From: Bacteroidales bacterium
GTDB lineage: Bacteria > Bacteroidota > Bacteroidia > Bacteroidales > UBA932
Direction of reading: 5' to 3'
Length of the DNA stretch: 64,000 nucleotides
Assembly: GCA_017626355.1 (NCBI GenBank)
Contig: JAGAIY010000016.1
Span: 84,202-148,201, forward strand
Below are positions 43,490-51,295 of this stretch, piece after piece. The translations under genes were made by a program, and so were the position numbers. Each line of letters starts with the position of its first letter. Position 1 is the first letter of the stretch. The notes beneath the pieces were generated by a model, which was not told the origin of the DNA, searched no databases, and saw only the letters and a list, made by a program, of their open reading frames with translations.

Positions 43490-44335
43490 TCAGAATTTTA
43501 TATATCGCGCCGGATCGACAGCTTCTCCCTTGTGCCAGAGCTCGAAGTGGAGATGCGTTCCTGTCGAAGTGTCTCCTGTGTTGCCCACAATCGCAATGGA
43601 AGTTCCTGCCTTTACCTTGTCCCCGACCTTCTTCAGAAGCTTGTCGTTGTGCTTGTATATTGAAACTATGTCGTCTGTATGCTGTATCTGGATGGTATTT
43701 CCGTCATCCTCGCTCCATCCTGCGAAAATCACCGTACCGTCGAGAGTCGCTTTTACGGCGGAACCCTCTGCTGCTGTGATGTCTATGTAAGGATGTGCGG
43801 CGCTGTAGTTCTGGGATACAACTCCTTTGAGAGGAGTGAAGAAATGAAGTCCCTCGATAGGAAGATCTCTGCGGCCTCTTGCCGAGATCTCGAACTGTTC
43901 CTCTTCCTTGACCTTTTCCCTGAGAAGGGAGTCCTGCTTCTGGTAGGAGGCTGCGTCCGTCGGCTCTTCAGCCTCTTTCCTGCTGGCCTTTATGATGCTG
44001 TCTATCTTGATCGGCGCCTTTCCTTCCACCGCTCTCTTCAGATTTTCCGAATAAAGCTCCCATCGGTAGATTACTCGTTCCAGTGAATCCACCTTTATGG
44101 CATTCTGGATGGCCGCTCTTTTTGAACGTGCATCCGGGTATCCCGGGATGAATGTCCTTATTGGTGTATATGCTATCAGACAGTATGTCATCGCGCACAG
44201 CATGACGACGATGCTGACGGCAGTGACGAACAGGCTGACCTTGGTGAATCTGGTTCCCCAGATGTGCTTGTGGGTTTCATTGTCCGTTATGGATATGCGG
44301 TAACTGCCTGAGTCCTTGTTTTTCTCGTTATCCAT
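43490..44335 (-). CDS. M23 family metallopeptidase (membrane-anchored)
   Basis: A 281-residue bitopic protein: cytoplasmic tail (1-~28), membrane segment (about 29-52), a helical stalk, and a C-terminal M23/LytM domain with HPYIDITAAEGSAVKA, DGTVIFAGWS and GTHLHFELWHKGEAVDP. The first HxxxD-type ligand pair appears as HPYIDI, and the final HxH as HLH, so catalysis is plausible. M23 enzymes cut peptidoglycan crosslinks or act as amidase activators. It starts the dxr-rseP-DUF4837 operon and is divergent from ruvX. Confidence 0.9.
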   Translation of the reverse strand: MDNEKNKDSGSYRISITDNETHKHIWGTRFTKVSLFVTAVSIVVMLCAMTYCLIAYTPIRTFIPGYPDARSKRAAIQNAIKVDSLERVIYRWELYSENLKRAVEGKAPIKIDSIIKASRKEAEEPTDAASYQKQDSLLREKVKEEEQFEISARGRRDLPIEGLHFFTPLKGVVSQNYSAAHPYIDITAAEGSAVKATLDGTVIFAGWSEDDGNTIQIQHTDDIVSIYKHNDKLLKKVGDKVKAGTSIAIVGNTGDTSTGTHLHFELWHKGEAVDPARYIKF

Positions 44336-44358
44336 GTGTTATTTTGAGAATTATATCT

Positions 44359-44366
44359 TAACTTTG
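44359..44366 (+). promoter_or_regulatory. -7 promoter box of the ruvX operon
   Basis: TAACTTTG, an exact match, ends 7 nt before the ruvX ATG, so the leader should be at most a few bases. Confidence 0.6.
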
Positions 44367-44373
44367 CACCCTG

Positions 44374-44787
44374 ATGGACAGGATAGTAGGCATAGATTAC
44401 GGACGGAAACGCGTGGGCGTCGCTGTAAGCGATCCGCTCGGCATCTTTGCATCTGCCCTTGAAACGGTACATTCTGCAAAGATAATAGAATATCTCAAAA
44501 ATTACGCCCAAAAAGAAACGATTGTGCGTTTTGTGGTGGGGTATCCGGTCAACATGAATGGAGCGCCTTCGGAGGCGGCACGTGATGTGGATGTTTTTCT
44601 TAAACATCTTGCCAAGGCCTTTCCTGATGTACCTGTGGTCAAGGAAGACGAGCGCTTCACTTCCGTGCTGGCCCATCGTGCAATGATAGACGGTGGCATG
44701 AAGAAACAGGACAGGCAGAAGAAGGAATCCGTCGACAAGATAAGTGCAGCCATTATCCTGCAGAGCTATATGGACAGAAGCAGATGA
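44374..44787 (+). CDS. ruvX: RuvX/YqgF Holliday-junction resolvase-like protein
   Basis: A 137-residue RNase-H-fold protein with IVGIDYGRKRVGVAVSDP (first catalytic Asp), VKEDERFTSVLA (catalytic Glu) and KESVDKISAAIILQSYM (last catalytic Asp). YqgF processes the 5' end of pre-16S rRNA in E. coli. First gene of a five-gene operon with def, the mutase, the M23-LysM peptidase and the acyltransferase. Confidence 0.94.
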   Translation: MDRIVGIDYGRKRVGVAVSDPLGIFASALETVHSAKIIEYLKNYAQKETIVRFVVGYPVNMNGAPSEAARDVDVFLKHLAKAFPDVPVVKEDERFTSVLAHRAMIDGGMKKQDRQKKESVDKISAAIILQSYMDRSR

Positions 44788-44827
44788 CCTGTAATGTCCT
44801 GATGTGTGGAATGAAAATTATAATGAT

Positions 44828-45379
44828 ATGATATTACCTATATATTTATATGGTTCGGAGGTACTCCGAAATGAAAACAAGGATGCGGATCTTAACGATA
44901 AGGAAGGTCTTGCAAAGCTTATCTCCGATATGAGGGAGACACTCAAGGTTGCGGACGGATGCGGACTTGCAGCTCCTCAGGTCGGAGTGAATCTCCGTGT
45001 GGTCATAGTGGACGGCAGGGAACTTACTGATACATATGACTATCTCAAGGATTTCGAGCGTGTAATGATCAATCCTGTGGTTCTTGAAGAGAGCGAGGAA
45101 ACATGTGAGTTCTCCGAAGGCTGCCTCAGTGTGCCGGGAATCTATGCCGAGGTACGCCGCCCTTCGAAGATCAAGGTGGAATACTACGATGAGAAGCTGG
45201 AAAAGGTCGTCGAGGAGTTCGACCGTTTCGCCTGCCGCATGGTACAGCATGAACTTTCTCATCTCGAGGGCAATCTTTTCGTAGACAATGTGTCGCCTAT
45301 ACGTCGCAAGATGCTGATGCGCAAGCTGCAGGCCATCTCCAAGGGATCTGTACAGACAAGATATAAATCAAAAAGATAA
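44828..45379 (+). CDS. def: Peptide deformylase
   Basis: Removes the formyl group from nascent N-terminal methionine. The 183-residue metalloenzyme has GCGLAAPQVGV (motif 1), EGCLSVPG (motif 2, Cys ligand) and QHELSHLEG (motif 3, HExxH ligands). A GTG eight codons upstream opens a longer frame, but MILPIYLYGSEVLR is the canonical N-terminus. Its stop overlaps the next start by one base. Confidence 0.96.
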   Translation: MILPIYLYGSEVLRNENKDADLNDKEGLAKLISDMRETLKVADGCGLAAPQVGVNLRVVIVDGRELTDTYDYLKDFERVMINPVVLEESEETCEFSEGCLSVPGIYAEVRRPSKIKVEYYDEKLEKVVEEFDRFACRMVQHELSHLEGNLFVDNVSPIRRKMLMRKLQAISKGSVQTRYKSKR

Positions 45380-46719
45380 TGGGAGCATTTCACGCCTACG
45401 ACATCAGGGGAGTCTACAATGTGGACTTCGATAAGGATACTGCCTACAAGGTCGGTTATTTCCTTCCTGAACTTCTTGATACCGATAAGGTCCTGGTCGG
45501 CAGAGACTGCAGGACATCTTCGGATGAGATACACGAATATCTCCTGAAGGGACTCACGGATGCAGGTGCCGATGTATATGATATAGGGCTCAGCACGACT
45601 CCTATGGTGTATTTCGGTACTGCCAGCTACGGTTTCAAGGCTTCTGTTCAGATCACTGCTTCTCATAATCCGGCTGAATACAACGGTATGAAGGTGTCTC
45701 GTGAGAATGCCCTTCCGGTAGGTTTCGACAATGGTCTGGGGCAGATTCAGGAGTGGATTCTGAGCGGTCGTGAATGCCCTGCAGCCGAGGTCAGAGGTCA
45801 GGTGCATCAGATGGATATAAGGAAGGATTATCTGGCTTTTCTCCTCAAGTACAAGGGTGACTGGTCGGGCCTTAAGATAGCCATGGATGTGTCCAATGGA
45901 ATGGCATCCCTTTTTGTGCGTGACATCTTCGGTGACCAGCCTTCATATATATATGAAGATATGGACGGACGCTTCCCTAACCATGAGCCGAACCCTCTTG
46001 TCCAGAAGAATGTGGAAGCTCTCAAGGCTCTGGTGGCGGAGAAAAGGGCTGACATAGGTGTGATATATGATGGCGATGCGGACCGTGTGATGTTCGTGGA
46101 TGAAAACAGCCGCTTCGTCTCTCCGGATCTTATGATTGCAGTGCTCGGACATTATTTCCTTGAGGAAAGGGGAGAGAAGGGCATAGTGCTTCAGGATATC
46201 AGAAGTTCCAAGGCTGTAGGTGAATATCTTGCTCCTATGGGCGGCGAGATGCACACATGGAAGGTGGGACGTGCCTTTGCCGCACACAAGCTTCGCGAAC
46301 TTGACGGTGTGTACGGAGGTGAGCTTGCGGGACATTATTATTTCCGTGACTTCTTCTATTCCGACAGCGGTATCCTTGCTTCTATCCTGATTCTCAATGT
46401 GGTGGCGAAGATGAAGGCTCAGGGAATTTCTCTCAGCCAGCTCATCTCCCGTATTGAACGGTATCAGAATTCCGGTGAGATCAACTATCGCATAGAAGAT
46501 AAGAAAGGGGCTATGGATGCGGTTCGCGACTGGTTCATGGCTCAGGAGAAGGCGACTGCATACATGGACTTTGACGGCTACCGTGTGGAGTTCCCTCACT
46601 GGTGGTTCAATATAAGGCCTTCGAATACAGAACCTTACCTCAGGTTCATATGTGAAGCGGACTCTGCAGAACTCTTGAAAGAAAAAGTGGAAAAAGTTAA
46701 TGAAATCATAAAAGCGTGA
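45379..46719 (+). CDS. Phosphomannomutase/phosphoglucomutase family protein
   Basis: A 446-residue alpha-D-phosphohexomutase with the phosphoserine loop QITASHNPAEYNGMK, the metal-binding DGDADRVMF, the sugar-specificity GGELAGHYYFRDF and the phosphate-binding PSNTEPYLRF. It interconverts hexose 1- and 6-phosphates; mannose is slightly favoured by similarity to ManB/Pmm-type enzymes, but glucose use cannot be excluded. In-operon with def and an envelope peptidase, suggesting envelope sugar supply. Confidence 0.92.
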   Translation: MGAFHAYDIRGVYNVDFDKDTAYKVGYFLPELLDTDKVLVGRDCRTSSDEIHEYLLKGLTDAGADVYDIGLSTTPMVYFGTASYGFKASVQITASHNPAEYNGMKVSRENALPVGFDNGLGQIQEWILSGRECPAAEVRGQVHQMDIRKDYLAFLLKYKGDWSGLKIAMDVSNGMASLFVRDIFGDQPSYIYEDMDGRFPNHEPNPLVQKNVEALKALVAEKRADIGVIYDGDADRVMFVDENSRFVSPDLMIAVLGHYFLEERGEKGIVLQDIRSSKAVGEYLAPMGGEMHTWKVGRAFAAHKLRELDGVYGGELAGHYYFRDFFYSDSGILASILILNVVAKMKAQGISLSQLISRIERYQNSGEINYRIEDKKGAMDAVRDWFMAQEKATAYMDFDGYRVEFPHWWFNIRPSNTEPYLRFICEADSAELLKEKVEKVNEIIKA

Positions 46720-47735
46720 AAAGAACCTTTACCTTAATGGCCTGTGCAGCAGCGATGTTGTGGTCAGGCATCTCATATGCAATAAATCCAGTAAGACTTG
46801 ATACCATAAAGACCCATCTTGTGGTTCCGAGGCCGGCTCTCGAGCCCTTGAAGTCTCTTGTAACATCTTCAGATGCTCCGATAGACACTCTTGACACTGT
46901 GAATGAACATGTCAAGGTCATAATCTATGGAGACAATACATGGCAGTACTACAAGACACCGGATTTCAAGAAGCTTTCAGGTGTCTATGACAACTACTGG
47001 ACCAACGAGCATCCCAACCCGTACAAGATGTCGCTCGACAGTCTTCCTTCGTCATGGTCGCTGTGGCTTGTCGACAGTCTTGACCAGTATCATTGTCCTC
47101 TTCAGGCTGAAGTCTACAGCAGGGGCAAGTTCGGCATGCGCCGAGGAAGGCGTCATCAAGGCGTGGATATTCCTTTGAAGACCGGAGATCCCGTGTATGC
47201 GACATTTACCGGAAGAGTGAGGTTGTCCAAGTATTACGGGGCTTATGGAAACATGGTCGTCATCCGTCATGAGAACGGCATCGAGACTTTCTATGCCCAT
47301 CTTTCCAAAAGGAACGTCGAGGTCGGCGACTGGGTCAATGCAGGTGATGTCATCGGCCTGGGAGGTTCCACAGGACGTTCTACAGGACCTCATCTTCATT
47401 TCGAGACGCGATATAACGGCTTTGCCTTTGATCCTCAGTGGCTTATCGACTTCAAGTCGGGAACTCTGAGGCATCGTCTCTTTGTGTTGAAGAAGAAGTA
47501 TTTCAACATATACAGCAACTATGAGCAGGACTTTGAGGACGAGATAAAGAATGAGGAGGATGACAAGAAGGAGGAAGCAGAAAAGGCTGCGATGAAATAC
47601 TATACCATCAAGTCAGGTGACACCCTCGGCAGGATCGCCATAAACAACGGCACGACAGTGAATGCCTTATGCCGCCTGAACGGAATAACCCCTAAGACTA
47701 CATTGAAGATCGGAAGACGCATCAGAGTAAAATAG
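46716..47735 (+). CDS. Exported M23 metallopeptidase with C-terminal LysM domain
   Basis: A 339-residue protein starting with GTG at 46716, overlapping the mutase stop (GTGA). After a signal peptide (cleavage near SYA, residue 22), an M23 domain shows RRHQGVDIPLKTGD, GNMVVIRHENG and TGPHLHFETR (H-x3-D and HxH ligands). A Lys/Glu-rich linker (about 265-290) leads to a LysM domain (YYTIKSGDTLGRIAINNGT), which binds peptidoglycan glycan. A likely endopeptidase that tethers itself to the wall. Confidence 0.93.
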   Translation: MKRTFTLMACAAAMLWSGISYAINPVRLDTIKTHLVVPRPALEPLKSLVTSSDAPIDTLDTVNEHVKVIIYGDNTWQYYKTPDFKKLSGVYDNYWTNEHPNPYKMSLDSLPSSWSLWLVDSLDQYHCPLQAEVYSRGKFGMRRGRRHQGVDIPLKTGDPVYATFTGRVRLSKYYGAYGNMVVIRHENGIETFYAHLSKRNVEVGDWVNAGDVIGLGGSTGRSTGPHLHFETRYNGFAFDPQWLIDFKSGTLRHRLFVLKKKYFNIYSNYEQDFEDEIKNEEDDKKEEAEKAAMKYYTIKSGDTLGRIAINNGTTVNALCRLNGITPKTTLKIGRRIRVK

Positions 47736-47740
47736 AAGCG

Positions 47741-48850
47741 ATGAGAGAAGATAGAATCATTTTCGTGGATTATATCCGCGTGATAGCATGTTTCATGGTG
47801 ATGCTTGTGCATGCAAGCGAGAATTTCTATGCTGCAGACCTTTCAGGTCTTGCCGGCAATATGTCCATGCTGGCAAATGAGGCTAACCGTTTCTGGGTGG
47901 CTTTCTATGACGGAGGACTTTCCAGAGTGGCGGTTCCGCTGTTCATGATCGTGTCAGCCTTTCTTCTTGTACCTATGAAGCAGGGTGTTACGATGGGGCA
48001 GTTCTATAAGAAGAGGTTCATGCGCATCCTTCCTCCGATGTTTGTCTTTATGCTTGTCTATACCTTCCTTCCCCTTGCATGGGGCGGAATGACATGGGAG
48101 CAGTCAATGCATGACCTGAAGATGCTGCCGTTCAATTTCCCTTCTATGGCAGGACATCTCTGGTTCATGTATCCTCTTATAAGCCTTTATCTTATAATAC
48201 CGGTAGTGTCTCCATGGCTGGAGAGGGCGACCGCCAAGGAGGAAAGAATGTTCCTGGGACTCTTCCTGATATCGACTTTCATTCCTTGGATTCATCGTTT
48301 CATATCCCCTGAGATCTGGGGCGAATGCTTCTGGAACGGATTTACAGCGCTCTGGTACTGCTCCGGCTACCTCGGCTATCTGGTTCTTGCACATTATATC
48401 CGCTTCCACCTGGACTGGTCATACAGCAGGAGACTTTGGGTAGGAGCAGCATGTTTTGTCATAGGAGCGGCGTTCACAACCTGGAGCTTCTGGCTCAAGG
48501 GAGTGCCCGGCCAGCTTATCGAGACCCCTATGCTCGAGTGGGCATGGGAATTCTGTACTCCAAACGTGCTTCTTGCCACTTTCGGTATATTCCTGATGTT
48601 CACATGCATACGCCAGAAGAAGGCTCCGGCCATCATAACGGAACTCTCGAAGCTCTCGTTCGGAATGTACCTGATGCACCTGCTTTTCCTTGCTCCTATA
48701 GCAAGATTCATCATTGCAGGCAATCAGGCTGAACCACTCATTCCTGTGGCTCTTGCGATCCCTGTGATTGCCATTGTCACCTTCATCTGCTGCGCTGTGA
48801 CAACAAAGCTCATATCCCTCATTCCCGGCAGCAAATATATAATAGGTTAA
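47741..48850 (+). CDS. Acyltransferase family 3 membrane protein
   Basis: A 369-residue protein with about ten membrane segments. It starts IIFVDYIRVIACFMVMLVHASENF, the Acyl_transf_3 signature in which the HAS His after TM1 is the conserved catalytic residue. Such O-acyltransferases decorate surface polysaccharides, peptidoglycan or secreted small molecules. The acceptor is unknown. Last gene of the ruvX operon; its stop interlocks with the DedA-like gene. Confidence 0.9.
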   Translation: MREDRIIFVDYIRVIACFMVMLVHASENFYAADLSGLAGNMSMLANEANRFWVAFYDGGLSRVAVPLFMIVSAFLLVPMKQGVTMGQFYKKRFMRILPPMFVFMLVYTFLPLAWGGMTWEQSMHDLKMLPFNFPSMAGHLWFMYPLISLYLIIPVVSPWLERATAKEERMFLGLFLISTFIPWIHRFISPEIWGECFWNGFTALWYCSGYLGYLVLAHYIRFHLDWSYSRRLWVGAACFVIGAAFTTWSFWLKGVPGQLIETPMLEWAWEFCTPNVLLATFGIFLMFTCIRQKKAPAIITELSKLSFGMYLMHLLFLAPIARFIIAGNQAEPLIPVALAIPVIAIVTFICCAVTTKLISLIPGSKYIIG

Positions 48851-49284
48851 AAAAGCCCGTAAACAAGATTCCAGACGAGGAAACGGGCGAATTTGCCTAT
48901 GAGCAGGAGGACCATCGTCCAGAGGGGACGGGTCTTGTAGAAGCCGAGGGCTATGGCTATGATGTCTCCGATGAACGGGATCCATGCGGTCAGAGCGAGC
49001 CAGACTCCGTATCTGTCTATCTTCTCCTTCTGCTTCTGGAGGGTTTCAGGCTTGACCTTGAACCATTTCTCTATCCATTCCCATCTGCCGATCCATCCTA
49101 TCCAATAGGTCAGGACACTCCCGAGCCAGTTGCCCAGAGTTCCTATGAACAGGCAGCCGACGGGGTTTCCTGTGGCTGCGAGTATGGCCAGATACAAGGC
49201 GTCCGAACTGAACGGGAAGATGGTCGCAGCCAGGAATGTACCTATGAAGAGGCCGAGAAGCCCCAGTCCTTCAAGCCATTCCAT
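48847..49284 (-). CDS. DedA/VTT-domain (YqaA-like) membrane protein
   Basis: A 145-residue membrane protein with FLAATIFPFSSDALYLAILAA and GNWLGSVLTYWIGWIGR, matching the short YqaA branch of the VTT/DedA family, and a late ALTAWIPFIGDIIAIALGF. DedA proteins flip or move undecaprenyl phosphate and phospholipids; whether YqaA-like proteins do so is unknown. It follows tadA by 1 nt and is presumably cotranscribed. Confidence 0.88.
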   Translation of the reverse strand: MEWLEGLGLLGLFIGTFLAATIFPFSSDALYLAILAATGNPVGCLFIGTLGNWLGSVLTYWIGWIGRWEWIEKWFKVKPETLQKQKEKIDRYGVWLALTAWIPFIGDIIAIALGFYKTRPLWTMVLLLIGKFARFLVWNLVYGLF

Positions 49285-49285
49285 G

Positions 49286-49732
49286 TCAGCTGCGTTTCTT
49301 TTTGAAGAATTCGGTCACAAGCTCTCCGCATTCGTCAGCCATGACTCCCGATATGGTTTCTGTCTTGGGATGCAGCATTGACGGAGAGAACATCGAGAAG
49401 CCTCGTTTCGGGTCGGATGCTCCATATACTACTTTCCCGATCTGTGCCCATGCAAGGGCTCCGGCGCACATGGGGCAGGGCTCCACTGTAACATACAGGG
49501 TGCAGTCATTGAGATATTTTCCTCCCATGGCTTCGGTCGCTGCTGTAATCGCAATCATTTCGGCATGGGCTGTAGGATCTCCGAGACGTTCTGTCATATT
49601 GTGGCCTTTACCGACAATCCTTCCCCGGCAGACAATCACGGCACCAATAGGCACTTCATCCTCTGCTGCGGCATATCCTGCTTCGCGGAGGGCCTCCTTC
49701 ATGTATTTTTCGTTTTCTTCCATAGAGGGCAT
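49286..49732 (-). CDS. tadA: tRNA-specific adenosine deaminase
   Basis: TadA converts the wobble A34 of tRNA-Arg(ACG) to inosine. About 148 residues with HAEMIAITAA (HAE) and EPCPMCAGALAWA (PCxxC), then the TadA-specific GASDPKRGF. A frame starting at GTG 49765 begins exactly at the rpmH terminator hairpin and is unlikely. ATG 49732 or 49723 (MEENEKYMKEAL) is expected; I use the first, though the second matches family starts better. Confidence 0.92.
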   Translation of the reverse strand: MPSMEENEKYMKEALREAGYAAAEDEVPIGAVIVCRGRIVGKGHNMTERLGDPTAHAEMIAITAATEAMGGKYLNDCTLYVTVEPCPMCAGALAWAQIGKVVYGASDPKRGFSMFSPSMLHPKTETISGVMADECGELVTEFFKKKRS

Positions 49733-49733
49733 A

Positions 49734-49765
49734 AAAAAGATGCGTGGCCTTTTCAGGTCACGCAC
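49734..49765 (-). terminator. Terminator after rpmH
   Basis: On the minus strand GTGCGTG-CC pairs with GG-CACGCAT around TGAAAA with one A-C mismatch, then CTTTTTT. It lies 9 bp past the rpmH stop. Confidence 0.85.
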
Positions 49766-49773
49766 CGGATTTC

Positions 49774-49926
49774 TTAGTATCTTGCTTCAGATGATACTGT
49801 CAGTTTCTTGCGGCCACGACGACGGCGAGCTGCCAATACGCGACGTCCGTTAGGAGTCGACATGCGCTCGCGGAAGCCATGCTTGTTGCGACGCTTGCGC
49901 TGTGATGGTTGGAATGTTCTTTTCAT
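49774..49926 (-). CDS. rpmH: 50S ribosomal protein L34
   Basis: A 50-residue, very basic protein: [20 protein letters not shown], then [21 protein letters not shown]. Exactly the L34 pattern and length. Too short for most open-frame cut-offs. Ends at a terminator, and rnpA, the usual rpmH neighbour in many bacteria, does not follow. Confidence 0.97.
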   Translation of the reverse strand: MKRTFQPSQRKRRNKHGFRERMSTPNGRRVLAARRRRGRKKLTVSSEARY

Positions 49927-49966
49927 ATCTTGTTCTTTTTATATTATCCTATACAAATTGGGAGTG

Positions 49967-49998
49967 CAAAGGTAGTCTTTTTCAATTTATTTACAAAA
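49967..49998 (-). promoter_or_regulatory. Promoter of rpmH
   Basis: On the minus strand TTTTG (49998-49994), a 19-nt spacer, then TACCTTTG (49974-49967), followed by CACTCCCAATTTGTA. Leader about 35 nt. Confidence 0.82.
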
Positions 49999-50004
49999 TA
50001 TTTT

Positions 50005-50691
50005 TTATTTTTCTACGAAAACCACCTGCTTGGTCTCGAAGAATGGGTCAGAAATCCAGCTGGAGATGGGCCAGACATGCACTGAACCCTTTCTCATTCT
50101 GAATTTTGACATTGCTGTGGAAATCTCTTCCGCCAGATCTCCGCCCTTGAGATACAGGATTCCTTCCGAATATTTTCCCTTCACCCATGGCATGAAGTTG
50201 TCCAAAGAGGTCACGGCACGGGATACGACATAGTCGAAGGTCTGCGGCAGACTCTCGGCACGGGCATTGACTGTCGTGACATTCTTCAGTTCCAGTCCCT
50301 TGCAGACCTCTGTCGCTACGATGATCTTCTTGCCGATGGAGTCGCACAGAGTGAACCGGGCATGAGGAAACATGACGGCAAGAGGAATGCCCGGGAAGCC
50401 TCCTCCCGTACCGAGGTCAAGTATCTTCATGGGTTCGGATATGCTGTACGGCCCTTCTCCGCGCAGACGCTCATACATATCCGGCATCATTGTCCTTATG
50501 TATGCGGCGATGCCGAGCGAATGTATGACATGGTGCCTGTACAGTTCGTCTATGTCCTTTCTCGATATTACGTTTATTTTCGAGTTCCAGTCACGGTAGA
50601 GCGCCTCCATCTTTTGGAACTGCTCCATCTGCAGCTGGGTCACTTCAGGGAACTTCTCCCCGATGATTGTCTTGAATTCGTCGTATGTCAT
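50005..50691 (-). CDS. rsmG: 16S rRNA (guanine527-N7)-methyltransferase
   Basis: RsmG methylates G527 of 16S rRNA; loss gives low-level streptomycin resistance. The 228-residue protein has the SAM motif ILDLGTGGGFPGIPLA, NVISRKDIDELYRHHVIHSL, and VVSRAVTSLDNFMPWV. About 15-20 residues longer than the E. coli protein, mostly in the loop around 75-85. Third gene of polA-sigma-rsmG, 4 nt downstream of the sigma gene. Confidence 0.96.
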   Translation of the reverse strand: MTYDEFKTIIGEKFPEVTQLQMEQFQKMEALYRDWNSKINVISRKDIDELYRHHVIHSLGIAAYIRTMMPDMYERLRGEGPYSISEPMKILDLGTGGGFPGIPLAVMFPHARFTLCDSIGKKIIVATEVCKGLELKNVTTVNARAESLPQTFDYVVSRAVTSLDNFMPWVKGKYSEGILYLKGGDLAEEISTAMSKFRMRKGSVHVWPISSWISDPFFETKQVVFVEK

Positions 50692-50695
50692 GTCT

Positions 50696-51295
50696 TTATA
50701 GTAATTCGTCAGAGTAATCCATCATCTTCAGCAGTTGTGCCTTGGCACGTCGGATCTTGGTCTTTACCGTGTTTATGGGCATGTCGAGGGCATCGGCTAT
50801 TTCCTTGTAACCGAAATTGTCGATGAGATTCATCTTTGCCACTGTCCGGTAGTCATCCTTCAGCTTCTCTATGTTTGTGAGCCACTTGTCGTACTCCTGC
50901 TGTGTTATTATGTCCTCTTCAGGGTTGTGCATCGTTGCCGGCAGCTCCTTCAGTTCGGCCGTATCCTCATTTATCGATGTGGTCGGCATATAGTTCTTTT
51001 CGCGGTCGTGCCTGCTCAGGTGGTCGAAGGCCGTGTTGCGGGCTATCCTGTAGAGCCAGGTCGAGAACTTGTATTCGGGATTATATGTCCCTATCTGGCT
51101 GAAGGCCTTCTGGAAGCTTTCGAGACAGATGTCCTCGATGTCTTCCTTCTGGGTGACATATCTTGAGATATGTCCCTTTACTCCGGCATTGTACCTTGTG
51201 TAAAGTACAATGAATGCTGCCTGATTCTGTTCCAGTGCCAGGCTGACCAGTTCTGTGTCAGATAGGTTAGTGAGCTTCGAGCCAGTTGTTTCCAT
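50696..51295 (-). CDS. ECF-type RNA polymerase sigma factor
   Basis: A 199-residue sigma-70 family protein with region 2 (about 25-95: AFIVLYTRYNAGVKGHISRY, FSTWLYRIARNTAFDHL) and region 4 (about 145-195: MNLIDNFGYKEIADALDMPINTVKTKIRRAKAQ). No anti-sigma gene is adjacent, so its control is unknown. The 5' end overlaps polA by 29 nt in another frame, implying translational coupling in the polA-sigma-rsmG operon. Confidence 0.93.
   Translation of the reverse strand: METTGSKLTNLSDTELVSLALEQNQAAFIVLYTRYNAGVKGHISRYVTQKEDIEDICLESFQKAFSQIGTYNPEYKFSTWLYRIARNTAFDHLSRHDREKNYMPTTSINEDTAELKELPATMHNPEEDIITQQEYDKWLTNIEKLKDDYRTVAKMNLIDNFGYKEIADALDMPINTVKTKIRRAKAQLLKMMDYSDELL

Noticed and set aside
44804-44827. 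GTG start of def eight codons upstream
   Set aside because: The canonical peptide deformylase N-terminus starts at the ATG at 44828.
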